Source: Euzebya pacifica
GTDB lineage: Bacteria; Actinomycetota; Nitriliruptoria; Euzebyales; Euzebyaceae
Direction of reading: 5' to 3'
Length of the DNA stretch: 64,000 bases
NCBI RefSeq assembly: GCF_003344865.1
Contig: NZ_CP031165.1
Location: 4,593,910 to 4,657,909 of the forward strand
Within the stretch, counting starts at the first letter, position 1. Every line of letters starts with the position of its first letter. The translations under genes and the position numbers were made by a program. The notes beneath the pieces were generated by a model. The model ran no database searches, was not told where the DNA came from, and saw nothing but the letters and a program-made list of their open reading frames with translations. Shown piece by piece: positions 1-9,428 of this stretch.

Positions 1-2
1 TG

Positions 3-1352
3 GCGGTGGTGCCTGATGGTGCGGGTGGCCACCTGCTGGCCTCCGCCGGGAACGACAGGACTGTCAAGCTGTGGGACCCCACGAGCGGCGTGGCGGTTGG
101 CCGCCCGATCGACCACGGCGGCCGGGTGTCGGCGCTGGCGGTGGTGGCTGATCGTGCGGGTGGCCACCTGCTGGCCTCCGCCGGGAACGAGGGGACTGTC
201 AAGCTGTGGGACCCCACGAGCGGTCGGGTGGTTGGCCGCCCGATCGCCCATGGCACCCCGGTGTCCGCGCTGGGGGTGGTGGCTGATGGTGCGGGTGGCC
301 ACCTGCTGGCCTCCGCCGGGAACGGCGGGACTGTCAAGCTGTGGGACCTCACCAGCGGTTGGGCGGTCGGCCGCCCGATCGCCCATGGCACCCCGGTGTC
401 CGCGCTGGGGGTGGTGCCTGATCGTGCGGGTGGCCACCTGCTGGCCTCCGCCGGGAACGGCGGGACTGTCAAGCTGTGGCACCCCACCATCGGCGAGGCG
501 GTCGGCCGCCCGATCGACCATGGTGGCCGGCTGTACGCGCTGGCGGTGGTGCCTGATCGTGCGGGTGGCCACCTGCTGGCCTCCGCCGGGTACGACGGGA
601 CTGTCAAGCTGTGGCACCCCACCATCGGCGAGGCGGTCGGCCGCCCGATCGACCATGGCGGCTGCGTGAATGCGCTTACGGTGGTGCCTGATGGTGCGGA
701 GGGCCACCTGCTGGCCTCCGCCGGGGCGGGGGGTGTCAGGCTTTGGGACCTCACCAGCCGCAAGGCGGTCGGCCGCCCGATCGCCCACGGCGACTACGTG
801 AATGCGCTGACGGTGGTGCCTGATGGTGCGGGTGGCCACCTCCTGGCCTCCGCAGGGTTCGGCAGGACTGTCAAGCTGTGGGACCCCACGAGCGGTGAGG
901 CGGTTGGCCGCCCGATCGAGCATGGTGGCTGGGTGGACGTGCTGGCGGTGGTGGCTGATGGTGCGGGTCGCCATCTGCTGGCCTCCGCCGGGTCCGATGG
1001 GACTGTCAAGCTGTGGGACCCCACGAGCGGTGAGTCGGTCGGCCGCCCGATCGACCATGGCGGCCGGGTGTCGGCGCTGGCGGTGGTGGCTGATGGCGCG
1101 GGTGGCCATCTGCTGGCCTCCGCCGGGTCTGGCGGGACCGTCAGGCTGTGGGACCCCACCAGCGGCGCAGCCGTCTGCTCGCTCACAACGACAGCCGCCA
1201 TCTCCTCGCTGGCCATCTGGCGATTCGACAGGGAGTGCTGGGTCGCCATCAGTTGGGTCGACGGCGGCATCGGCGCGCTCCGACTTGACGATCTCCTGAC
1301 GGGCTCGGTTGGACCAAGCGTCGGGAGAAGCCAACGCAATGCAGTCCGCTGA
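3..1352 (+). CDS. WD40 beta-propeller protein, 3' part (5' end outside window)
   Basis: The frame is open from the window edge, so only the C-terminal 449 or so residues are seen. It consists of nine copies of a 45-residue WD-type unit with the recurring core HLLASAG...TVKLWDPTSG...VGRPI.HG, then a non-repeat tail of about 60 residues. The sixth unit is one residue short. Such blades form a scaffold for protein contacts. In actinobacteria similar blades are often fused to an N-terminal trypsin, kinase, TIR or AAA/NACHT domain, which would lie upstream here and cannot be judged. The blade sequences are unusually alike even at third codon positions, suggesting recent expansion or gene conversion. 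It is followed by IS and conjugation-related DNA, so it is probably accessory. Function beyond scaffold is unknown. Confidence 0.85.
   Translation, partial: AVVPDGAGGHLLASAGNDRTVKLWDPTSGVAVGRPIDHGGRVSALAVVADRAGGHLLASAGNEGTVKLWDPTSGRVVGRPIAHGTPVSALGVVADGAGGHLLASAGNGGTVKLWDLTSGWAVGRPIAHGTPVSALGVVPDRAGGHLLASAGNGGTVKLWHPTIGEAVGRPIDHGGRLYALAVVPDRAGGHLLASAGYDGTVKLWHPTIGEAVGRPIDHGGCVNALTVVPDGAEGHLLASAGAGGVRLWDLTSRKAVGRPIAHGDYVNALTVVPDGAGGHLLASAGFGRTVKLWDPTSGEAVGRPIEHGGWVDVLAVVADGAGRHLLASAGSDGTVKLWDPTSGESVGRPIDHGGRVSALAVVADGAGGHLLASAGSGGTVRLWDPTSGAAVCSLTTTAAISSLAIWRFDRECWVAISWVDGGIGALRLDDLLTGSVGPSVGRSQRNAVR
6..1157 (+). repeat. Nine tandem 135-bp WD40-coding repeats
   Basis: The segment cacctgctggcctccgccgg and its close variants return every 135 bp (once 132 bp). 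Long stretches between copies are identical including silent positions. The array lies wholly inside the WD40 reading frame and keeps frame, so it is coding repeat rather than an intergenic array. Confidence 0.9.
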
Positions 1353-1411
1353 CCTCGCGCCCGACTAGACCTTCCCGGCTACGGGTTGGGGCGACAGATC
1401 GACCCTGCTGA

Positions 1412-2456
1412 TCAGGTACTTGTTGAGCGTATCTGGCGGTCGTGGTGGGCGGTGAGGACGTGCTGCGGGGTGCGGCCGGCCATGTAGTCGCCATGGTTGC
1501 GTCGTCGGGTGTTGTACTGGTTCAGCCAGGCCTGCAACGCGTTGTTGAGCTGGGCGACATCGGTGATGCGTTGCCGGTGGAAGATCGGCCGGTAGAACTC
1601 CTGCAGCGCGGCGCCCTGGAACCGTTCGCACACGGCGTTGTGGTTGGGTGAGCGTGGCGGGATGCGGACATGCTCGATGCCGAGGTCGGCCAGCTCGTCG
1701 GTGAAGTTGTGGCCGATGAACTCCGGCCTGTCGTCGCTCAGCACGCCCGACATGTCGATGTCGATCTCGGCGAGCCGGTCGAGCACGGTGGGATGAACGT
1801 GAGGGTCATGGTGGAGTTGACCCGGCCGATGACGAGGTCAGCGACGGCCCAGAGGGTGTAGGTGTCGATCGCGGTCAGCTGGTAGACCGGCATGATGCCT
1901 TCAGCTTGCCGACGTAGAAGGCGTCCATGGCGACGAGATCGCCCGGCCCGCCTGCGAAGTGACAGAACCCGATCGGGTCGACCTCGGGGGCGATCAGCCC
2001 CTTGGTGGCGGCGGTGATCCGGCCAGGACTGCGACCCGTTGGGCGCGGCTGCCGAGGCGATGGCGCACGAGGATCTTCTGCACCCCGGTGCGGGACCGTC
2101 CACTCCGCCCTCGGCGAGGAATTGTAGCTGCGATGATGCGCCCAGCGTGGGCCCTGCGATCGCCTCGGCCAGGATCGCCTCGACCTCCCACGGTTCCACC
2201 GCGTTGGGCTGCGGCGGTCGACGACGGGGCTTGGGGACCGGCGCGGAGATGCCGTGCTGCTCGGCGGTGTTGCGCCACCCATAAATCGTCTGACGCGACA
2301 CCGCGAAGACTTGGGCGGTCTCGGTGACGGTGGTCCTGGCGGCATGGGCGAGTGCGGCAGCGCGCCGCTGGTGGTCAGTTTCTTGTCGGCTGCAAACTGG
2401 ATCGCGCCCTTGGCGATCTGCTGGACGATCCAAGTCCTAGAGGTCAGCTCATGCAT
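1412..2456 (-). pseudogene. IS481/rve-type transposase, broken by several frameshifts
   Basis: Reading from ATG at 2456, the product begins MHELTSRTWIVQQIAKGAIQ and then loses frame. The helix-turn-helix part (TVTETAQVFAVSRQTIYGWR) continues in a second frame, a short stretch (VQKILVRHRLGSRAQ) in a third, the start of the DDE core (DLVAMDAFYVGKL) back in another, then VYQLTAIDTYTLWAVADL, and the C-terminal half (SDDRPEFIGHNF ... NHNAVCERFQG ... LNQYNTRRRNH) in yet another. The three acidic core residues can still be placed (D of VAMD, D of SDDRPEF, E of CERF). At least four shifts are needed, so this is a decayed copy of a transposase of about 340 residues, not a programmed frameshift. The ends and terminal repeats were not identified. 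Confidence 0.85.
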
Positions 2457-2599
2457 CTCGTCCAGTATTCCGGACTTCTTCCAGAACCGAAGACGTTCAC
2501 GCGCAGGTCGTTATGCGTCCAACGGCGGTCGCCACAGGGTGATGGCGCAACTCCAGAACGGGGACTATGGAGCCGACAGGCACGTCCTTCGCCCTCGCG

Positions 2600-5500
2600 T
2601 CATCGACCCAGGGATGGGCCCCTATTCGGTGGCCGCAATGCCCGGCGCAGGTACGGGTCGCCTGCTGGTTGCGTCGGCACGGACGGATGTAGGGCGCGTC
2701 GAACGGCTGTGATGTCGATGGTGCCGCGGCGTTGGGGCCCGAGGGGCCGATCGTCGGTGATGTCGTGGACGTTGCGGAAGGCGGCGATGGTCCGCACGCC
2801 GCGTCGCCATCTGGCGAGGGCGTTCGGGTCCGTCCGTGGTGGAGGCGCGACCTGGCGGGTCCAGGCGTCTCCTTCTCGGCGGGCGGTGGCCACGAGCCGG
2901 TCGGCGGTCTCCTCGAGCATGTCGGCGCGGTCGTTGAGGATCCCGGCCAGAACGGCATCGTTGCTGCGGGCGCGCGGCAGCACACCGGCAACGAGATCGG
3001 CGTGTCCTCGGCTGTGCCGGACATCCGGGTCGAGGGCTGCGATGGCCTCGTACTCCGCGGCCAGCTGCCGGAAGCTTGTCGCCTGGTCCTGTCCGCCGCG
3101 CATGGTGGCGTGTGCCGACCGATCCCGGTCGGTGCGCGCGAGGATGTCGCGCAGCACCCCGAGGCCCTCGCGACGGTCGTCGGTGTGGGCCTCGGCGGCT
3201 GGGCTGTCGGTGGTGACGTGGACGGTGTTGGCGTGACGGCCACGGGTCATGGCGACGTAGAGCTGCTCGCGGCTCTTGGTCGGGGTGATGATGACGTGGG
3301 CGGTGTCGACGGTCCGGCCCTGCGCCTGGTGGATGGTCGTCGCATAGCCGAGCTGGACGTGCGCCGCGACGTAGCTGGCGGGCAGCACCACCGTGGGGCC
3401 ACCGGCGGGTGGGGTTGCGGTGAGGCTGCCGTCGGGGTGGACCGCCGCGACGGTCCAACGGTCGCCGTTGCGGACCCAGCGCGTCCCGGCAGTCAGCTTC
3501 CGGTCGTTCTTCCGGCTGATGATCCGATCGCCGATCGAGCAGACGGTCCCGTCCCGCAGCTCGAGCTCCGGACCGCCAGCCGCCGTGGTCCCCTCGACCT
3601 GACGCGCTGCGCGGGCAACGCGGTTGAGCTCGGTGACGAGCTCGCGGGTCGGGGCGATCAGCAACGACTCGTTGCCGTCCTGGCGGTCTCGCCGCCAGGC
3701 AGCGTGGGCGGCCTTGACCATCTCTTCCGTTGCCCCGCTGCGAATGCGGTCGTTGGCGAGGTAGCCGTCGAGGGCGGTGGGGTTGCCGTCGCGGAGTCGC
3801 AGGGTTGCATCCGCCTCCCACCGCTGGGTGAACCGGCGCACGTCCACCAGCGACGGATGATCGGGCCGGCTGGTGGTGAGGAGGTGGAAGGCACCTCCGG
3901 CGTCGACCGCGGCCAGCTGGGCGGCGTCACCGACCAGCAGCACCTTCGCGTCGGCCTCGCCTGCCTGGCTGGCGATCCGATCGAGGGTGTGGGTGCCGGC
4001 GAGGGATGCCTCGTCGACGATCACCAGCTGCCCGGTCCGCAACGGGTTGCGGTCGTGGAGCCACTTGGCGGTGTTCTCCGTCGCGACGCCCAGCCCCTCG
4101 GCGAGCACGTCCGCGGCCGCAGCCGAGGGGGCGAGCGCGATCACGCTCCCCACCCCGTGCTGGGCTTCCCAGATGCGCCGGAGGGCAACGAGGGCCGTGG
4201 TCTTGCCCGTCCCTGCCGGCCCGACGAGCAGATCGACCCGACGGCCCGATGTCGCGACATCGACGACCGCCCCGGCCTGGTCGACCCCGAGGGTCCGGCC
4301 GGCCCCGTCCCCGAGCACTGCGCCAGTCTCGGCGACGGCCGCGGCAACGGTCGGCCCGTCGGTGGCGGCCGCGTGCTCGAGCAGCCGACCCTCCGCATCG
4401 AGGAGCGCCTGTGCGGTGTAGCGGGTCGCGTTGCGTGGCCGGAGCTGGCTGGTCCCGTCGGCGCGTCGCATCTGCTCGGGCACCGGGCCGATCTCCGGGG
4501 CATCCAGCGACACCGACATCACCTCCGCTGCCGCGACGACCGCCGCCACCACGTCCTCGCGTGCCCGTGCGGTGGGGAAGCGTTGGGTGCGGAGCCGCCG
4601 GGAGGCTTCGGCGTGGAGGTTCCAGTGTGTCCAGGTCGCTCGACGTTCACCGACCGACTCGACCACCTGGGCAGCCAGCTGCTCCGCCCCGACCGGACCG
4701 ACGACATGCTCCACCGGCCGCTGGCGGCTCGAGCGGTCGAGCAAACGCCGGGTCCACTCCCCCGGATCCTCTCCGATCAGGATGCGGGCCCGATGCCTCC
4801 ATCCCGACGTCAGGTCCGCCAGCGACGCGAGGACCTTGTCGGGTCGTGTGGCGAGGGTTGCGGCCTGCCGCAACCGGATCATCACCCGTGCGGAGGGCCG
4901 CCGTCCGTGCCCCGCCAGGTAGTCGGCGACCAGCCGGTCCTTCTCGACCTCGATCGCCGACGTCCGTGAGGAGAAGGCCGCGAGCAACCCCTCGGGAACC
5001 CCGACGATCTCCATGGCCGGGGTCCGGTCGTCGCCGCGGTCCCGGAGCTCCCAGCCGACCCCCAACGTGGTGGTGAGGTGATCGGCCAGGACCGCGTTGT
5101 AGTGCTCCGACAGCGCCACCGTCGCGGCGTGGATCGGCCGCGAGTCCAGCGCCCGCCACCGCCCGTCCCCTGCGGTGCGGACCTTGTTGGAGATGACGAC
5201 GTGGGTGTGCAGCTGCGGATCGCCGGCACGCGAGTCGTAGTGGTCGAACGCCGCGGCGATGATCCCGCTGACCCCGACCTGGCGGACGCCGTCGGTGCCG
5301 ATGCGGGTTGCGGCGACCTCGCGTTCGACCAGGTCGAGCACGTCGACGATGGCGCGGTGGTGGGCCTCCCAGATCCGCCGTTGCACCGGCACCGGCGACA
5401 CACCCCACAGGACGCTGACCGACTTGGGGACGGAGAACGTCAGGTCGAATCCCGCCACCGCCCGGCGTCCGGAGCCCTCGCGGTACTGCGGATAGGCCCG

Positions 5501-5743
5501 GCCCAGGGACGCCCCGGTGCGGGGGTGACGCCCCTCCCCGAACAGCAGCCGCAGCTCGTCATCGCCAACGCGCGTGCCGAGGCGTGGGCCGTCCTCGAGT
5601 GCGCGCAGTCCCGTGCCGAGCCATCGGCCGGGCGGTGTCCCCGCTGCGGTGTAGTAGGACAGGCCAGCACCCAGGTCACCCCTGGCGACGGAGTCCAGGA
5701 GGTACCGGTAGCCCGACCCCGCCGACATCTTCCGCATCGACAT
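2600..5743 (-). CDS. MobF-family conjugative relaxase/helicase (TrwC/TraI-like)
   Basis: Product of 1,047 residues. Relaxases of this family nick plasmid or ICE DNA at oriT, stay bound to the 5' end and unwind the strand for transfer. Start chosen at ATG 5743 because MSMRKMSAGSGYRYLL matches the usual beginning of such proteins, although the frame stays open to 5947. A tandem Tyr pair lies at residues 30-31, the conserved FDLTFSVPKSVSVLW block near 99-113, and the metal-binding histidines in AFDHYDSRAGDPQLHTHVVI (about 165-184). The helicase half has Walker A GPAGTGKTT (508-516), Walker B VIVDEAS (about 574), VLLVGDAAQLAAV (601-613), and a late UvrD-like block TIHQAQGRTVD and YVAMTRGRH. The gene looks intact. 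It is divergent from the HTH gene at 5934 and close to a tRNA, which fits an integrated conjugative or mobilizable element. Confidence 0.93.
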   Translation of the reverse strand: MSMRKMSAGSGYRYLLDSVARGDLGAGLSYYTAAGTPPGRWLGTGLRALEDGPRLGTRVGDDELRLLFGEGRHPRTGASLGRAYPQYREGSGRRAVAGFDLTFSVPKSVSVLWGVSPVPVQRRIWEAHHRAIVDVLDLVEREVAATRIGTDGVRQVGVSGIIAAAFDHYDSRAGDPQLHTHVVISNKVRTAGDGRWRALDSRPIHAATVALSEHYNAVLADHLTTTLGVGWELRDRGDDRTPAMEIVGVPEGLLAAFSSRTSAIEVEKDRLVADYLAGHGRRPSARVMIRLRQAATLATRPDKVLASLADLTSGWRHRARILIGEDPGEWTRRLLDRSSRQRPVEHVVGPVGAEQLAAQVVESVGERRATWTHWNLHAEASRRLRTQRFPTARAREDVVAAVVAAAEVMSVSLDAPEIGPVPEQMRRADGTSQLRPRNATRYTAQALLDAEGRLLEHAAATDGPTVAAAVAETGAVLGDGAGRTLGVDQAGAVVDVATSGRRVDLLVGPAGTGKTTALVALRRIWEAQHGVGSVIALAPSAAAADVLAEGLGVATENTAKWLHDRNPLRTGQLVIVDEASLAGTHTLDRIASQAGEADAKVLLVGDAAQLAAVDAGGAFHLLTTSRPDHPSLVDVRRFTQRWEADATLRLRDGNPTALDGYLANDRIRSGATEEMVKAAHAAWRRDRQDGNESLLIAPTRELVTELNRVARAARQVEGTTAAGGPELELRDGTVCSIGDRIISRKNDRKLTAGTRWVRNGDRWTVAAVHPDGSLTATPPAGGPTVVLPASYVAAHVQLGYATTIHQAQGRTVDTAHVIITPTKSREQLYVAMTRGRHANTVHVTTDSPAAEAHTDDRREGLGVLRDILARTDRDRSAHATMRGGQDQATSFRQLAAEYEAIAALDPDVRHSRGHADLVAGVLPRARSNDAVLAGILNDRADMLEETADRLVATARREGDAWTRQVAPPPRTDPNALARWRRGVRTIAAFRNVHDITDDRPLGPQRRGTIDITAVRRALHPSVPTQPAGDPYLRRALRPPNRGPSLGR

Positions 5744-5933
5744 CGTCACCCTCGACCACCCCACCCGATCGGGTCCGGCACCGGGAATGCCAGACGTGTG
5801 ATCGGTCTGACGAGTGCCGGGGGTGGTCTGTGTCAGGAACTTCGGGATGGGGCCGCGAGGAAGGTCGGTGACACAGATCGAGGGGTCGGTTCGTCGGACG
5901 AGTGCACGCACTGAGTCCTCCGAAGGGAACGCT

Positions 5934-6143
5934 GTGAACTCGTCCACCCTGCTCGATGTCGATCAGGCCGCACACCGCCTGGGGGTGACCGTCCGATGGA
6001 TGCGTCGAGCCGTCGCACAGCGCCGGATCCCGTTCGTGAAGATCGGCCACTACGTCCGGTTCGTGCCGGAGGAACTCGACGCCTTCATCGAGCGCAACCG
6101 GGTGGAGCAGGCCCACTTCGGGGCGGCGTCGCCGCGTCGCTGA
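5934..6143 (+). CDS. Small helix-turn-helix DNA-binding protein, excisionase-like
   Basis: Sixty-nine residues. Start GTG 5934 is preceded by AAGGG six bases upstream; earlier starts would only add an unrelated N-terminus. The pattern STLLDVDQAAHRLGVTVRWM, then RIPFVKIGHYVRFVPEELDA, is that of MerR-like/excisionase HTH proteins (family 17), which bind att-site DNA to direct excision or act as small regulators in actinobacterial integrative elements. It is divergent from the relaxase gene and lies 137 bp before the tRNA-Arg, where such elements usually carry xis and int. No integrase follows, so the expected partner is absent from this side. Confidence 0.8.
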   Translation: MNSSTLLDVDQAAHRLGVTVRWMRRAVAQRRIPFVKIGHYVRFVPEELDAFIERNRVEQAHFGAASPRR

Positions 6144-6163
6144 GGGGTCCCGGAGGGGGATTC

Positions 6164-6183
6164 CTGCCCAATCTCTGCCCAAT
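6164..6183 (+). repeat. Direct repeat CTGCCCAAT x2, 11-bp period
   Basis: CTGCCCAAT occurs at 6164-6172 and again at 6175-6183, one helical turn apart, directly after the HTH gene and before the tRNA. Paired sites on one face of the helix are typical of recombination-accessory protein binding; the role here is inferred from position only. Confidence 0.45.
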
Positions 6184-6280
6184 TTTGGCGGCAAATCACG
6201 GGTATCAGCGGTCAGCGGCGGTGATCGACTTCCTCCGCGGAAGGCGTATAATGCCTGCTCAAGAGGCTTTTGACCTCGGC

Positions 6281-6352
6281 GCCCCCGGCATGATTCGAAC
6301 ATGCGACGCACGGTTTAGGAAACCGACGCTCTATCCCCTGAGCTACGGGGGC
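6281..6352 (-). tRNA. tRNA-Arg (anticodon CCU)
   Basis: The complement folds as a 72-nt cloverleaf. The acceptor is GCCCCCG paired with CGGGGGC, and the D arm holds AGCTCAGGGGATAGAGC. The anticodon stem TCGGT/ACCGT encloses loop TTCCTAA, and the T arm carries GTTCGAATC. The anticodon CCT reads AGG. CCA is not encoded. Actinobacterial integrative elements often insert at the 3' end of such tRNA genes, which here is the side (6281) facing the excisionase and relaxase genes. Confidence 0.95.
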
Positions 6353-6363
6353 TGGTCCGGAAG

Positions 6364-6369
6364 ATGCTA
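6364..6369 (-). promoter_or_regulatory. Probable -10 box of the tRNA-Arg gene
   Basis: TAGCAT on the minus strand lies 11 bases before the tRNA 5' end, fitting TANNNT. No good -35 box is evident. Confidence 0.45.
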
Positions 6370-6432
6370 CGCCGTCGAGGCGGGTCGGCCACAGTCGGCT
6401 CGCTTGGTGGGTGCCCGCCTATCGTGTGGCGC

Positions 6433-7137
6433 ATGTCCCGCCCTGTCCTGCCGGCCGTCGTTGCCGTGCTCGCCCTCGCGGCTGCGTGCGCCCAGCCCGC
6501 AGACCGGCTGACCCCCACGCCGCTCGCCCAGCCCGTGGAGGTGACGGAGTCCCCCACCACGAGCGCAGCGACCGACGAAGCCACGACCGAGCCGGCGCCC
6601 GCGACCATCGCGACGGACACACCGACCGACGACGGACTGGCGCGACCGCTCGCTCCGCCGTCGCCGACGGCCACCGTCGAGCCCTCCCTGCCGGACCCCG
6701 ACGCCGTCCCCGCCGGGACGCAGGAGGCGATCGTCACGTGGATCATCGACGGGGACACCATCGACGTGGAGGTCACCGAACCCGGTGACGTGCCGTTCGG
6801 TGACCAACGCATCCGCCTGCTCGAGATCGACACGCCCGAGCGCGACGAGGACTGCTACGAAACCGCGACCGACCTGCTGGCGGAGCTGATCCCGGTCGGT
6901 TCGACGGTGTACCTGGAGCGCGACACCGAGGACCTCGACCCCAACGGCCGCTACCTCCGTTACGTCTGGAGCGAGGCCGAGGGGCTGGTGAACCTCGACA
7001 TGGTGGCCGAGGGCATGGCCGCGGCGTTCGTCTTCCCCCTCAACCGCCTGCACGAGGTCGAGGTCGAGACGGCCGAGGCCAACGCGCAGGACCTGGGGCT
7101 CGGGATCTGGGGCAGCTACTGCGAGGGCCGCCCCTGA
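6433..7137 (+). CDS. Thermonuclease-like (SNase fold) lipoprotein
   Basis: The 234-residue product starts at ATG 6433 with MSRPVLPAVVAVLALAAAC, a lipoprotein signal whose lipobox LAAAC puts the modified Cys near residue 19. A Thr/Pro/Ala-rich spacer (about 25-95) follows. The SNase domain carries IIDGDTIDVEV, IRLLEIDTPER, ERDTEDLDPNGRYLRYVW and LVNLDMVAEGMAAAF. Staphylococcal-nuclease-like enzymes cleave DNA or RNA with Ca2+. The RLLEIDTPE stretch and the later Glu/Arg region match the usual active-site strands, so activity is plausible. The likely location is the outer face of the membrane. It begins 80 bp from the tRNA gene and is transcribed away from it. Confidence 0.85.
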   Translation: MSRPVLPAVVAVLALAAACAQPADRLTPTPLAQPVEVTESPTTSAATDEATTEPAPATIATDTPTDDGLARPLAPPSPTATVEPSLPDPDAVPAGTQEAIVTWIIDGDTIDVEVTEPGDVPFGDQRIRLLEIDTPERDEDCYETATDLLAELIPVGSTVYLERDTEDLDPNGRYLRYVWSEAEGLVNLDMVAEGMAAAFVFPLNRLHEVEVETAEANAQDLGLGIWGSYCEGRP

Positions 7138-7249
7138 CCGGTTCCGGCGATCACGGTTTCAGCATCGTATGAAAGGGGTTGCATCCCTCGCTAAAAGACG
7201 CGACGATCCAGCTACCCCGAAGCGAGCCGGTCGATCCAGGAGGGCATCC

Positions 7250-8449
<1,200 letters not shown>

Positions 8450-8464
8450 CGCCGACCGAACACC

Positions 8465-8494
8465 AACGGCCCGTCCCACGAGGGGCGGGCCGTT
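8465..8494 (+). terminator. Hairpin terminator after the ABC ATPase gene
   Basis: AACGGCCCGTCCC (8465-8477) pairs with GGGGCGGGCCGTT (8482-8494) with one G-T pair and a 4-base loop. It sits between the convergent ABC ATPase and crotonase genes and could serve both. The U-tract is poor. Confidence 0.7.
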
Positions 8495-8522
8495 GTCGTG
8501 TCCGGGGCTGGCCCGACGCTCA

Positions 8523-9296
8523 TCAGTCCTGGTCGAACTCGCCGTGGCGCCCCTCGCCGGCGGCGAATCGCCGCATGCCCTCCTCCGCCTCACCCGACAT
8601 CAGCACCGTGCGACCCAGCAGGTACTCGCGCATGTGCCACCGCTCGTCGTCGAGGTCCCACTGCTCGATGGCGATCCGCCGGTCCGACCGCATGGTCCGC
8701 TGCGGGAACGCCACGAGGCTGCGGGCCAGCTCCAGCGCTGCATCGAGGGCCTGCCCGTCGGGGACGACGCGGTTGGCCAAGCCCATCATCTTGGCTTCCT
8801 CGGCGTCGACGGCGCGGCCGGTGAGGATCATGTCCATCGCGTGGGAGTGACCGATCAGGCGGGGCAGCCGCACCGCGCCGAGGTCCACCAGCGGGACCCC
8901 GAACCGGCGGCAGAAGACGCCGAACACCGCCGACTCGGCAGCCACCCGGAGGTCCGCCCAAAGGGCCAGCTCGAGGCCACCCGCGACGGCGTAACCCTCG
9001 ACCGCAGCGATCACCGGCTTGTCCAGGCGCATGCGCGTGCAGCCCAGCGGCCCGGGGGCGGGCGGCGCCTGCATCTTCAGCTCCCGCTCGGGGTCGGTCA
9101 TGGCCACCAGGTCGGCCCCGGCCGAGAAGTGCCCCCCGGCCCCGGTGAGGATCGCCACCGACCGGTCGTCGTCGGAGTCGAAGGTGCGGAAGGCCTTGCG
9201 CAGCCCTTCCGCGGTCGGTCCGTCAACGGCGTTGCGGACATCGGGTCGGTCGATCGTGACGATCGTGATCGGGCCATCGTGTTCCACGGAGATCAT
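8523..9296 (-). CDS. Enoyl-CoA hydratase/isomerase family protein (crotonase)
   Basis: The 257 residues begin MISVEHDGPITIVTIDRPDV and keep crotonase hallmarks: RNAVDGPTAEGLRKAF, the first oxyanion-hole segment GGHFSAGADL, the second segment AAVEGYAVAGGLELALWADL, then FGVFCRRFGVPLVDLGAVRL. Crotonases act on acyl-CoA thioesters by hydration, isomerisation or hydrolysis. At the second acidic position, typical of true hydratases, the sequence has CRRFGVPLVDLG, so the exact reaction cannot be given. Length is normal. It stands alone between two convergently or separately transcribed units. Confidence 0.88.
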   Translation of the reverse strand: MISVEHDGPITIVTIDRPDVRNAVDGPTAEGLRKAFRTFDSDDDRSVAILTGAGGHFSAGADLVAMTDPERELKMQAPPAPGPLGCTRMRLDKPVIAAVEGYAVAGGLELALWADLRVAAESAVFGVFCRRFGVPLVDLGAVRLPRLIGHSHAMDMILTGRAVDAEEAKMMGLANRVVPDGQALDAALELARSLVAFPQRTMRSDRRIAIEQWDLDDERWHMREYLLGRTVLMSGEAEEGMRRFAAGEGRHGEFDQD

Positions 9297-9428
9297 GGCT
9301 CGACAGCCTCGCAGACGACGGGCACGAGGCTGGCATCAGGCGACAATTGGAGCGATTGGTGCACCGGTGCCCCCGTGACCACAATCGTCGCCGGACGCCA
9401 GGGACGCCGATCGGCCCGCCGTCGATCG

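Noticed and set aside
1412-2456. Programmed frameshifting in the IS481-type transposase
   Set aside because: At least four shifts in different directions are needed, and no slippery site is evident; decay is simpler.
5744-5947. N-terminal extension of the relaxase
   Set aside because: The 68 extra codons have no relaxase similarity and the sequence MSMRKMSAGSGYRYLL is the expected family start.
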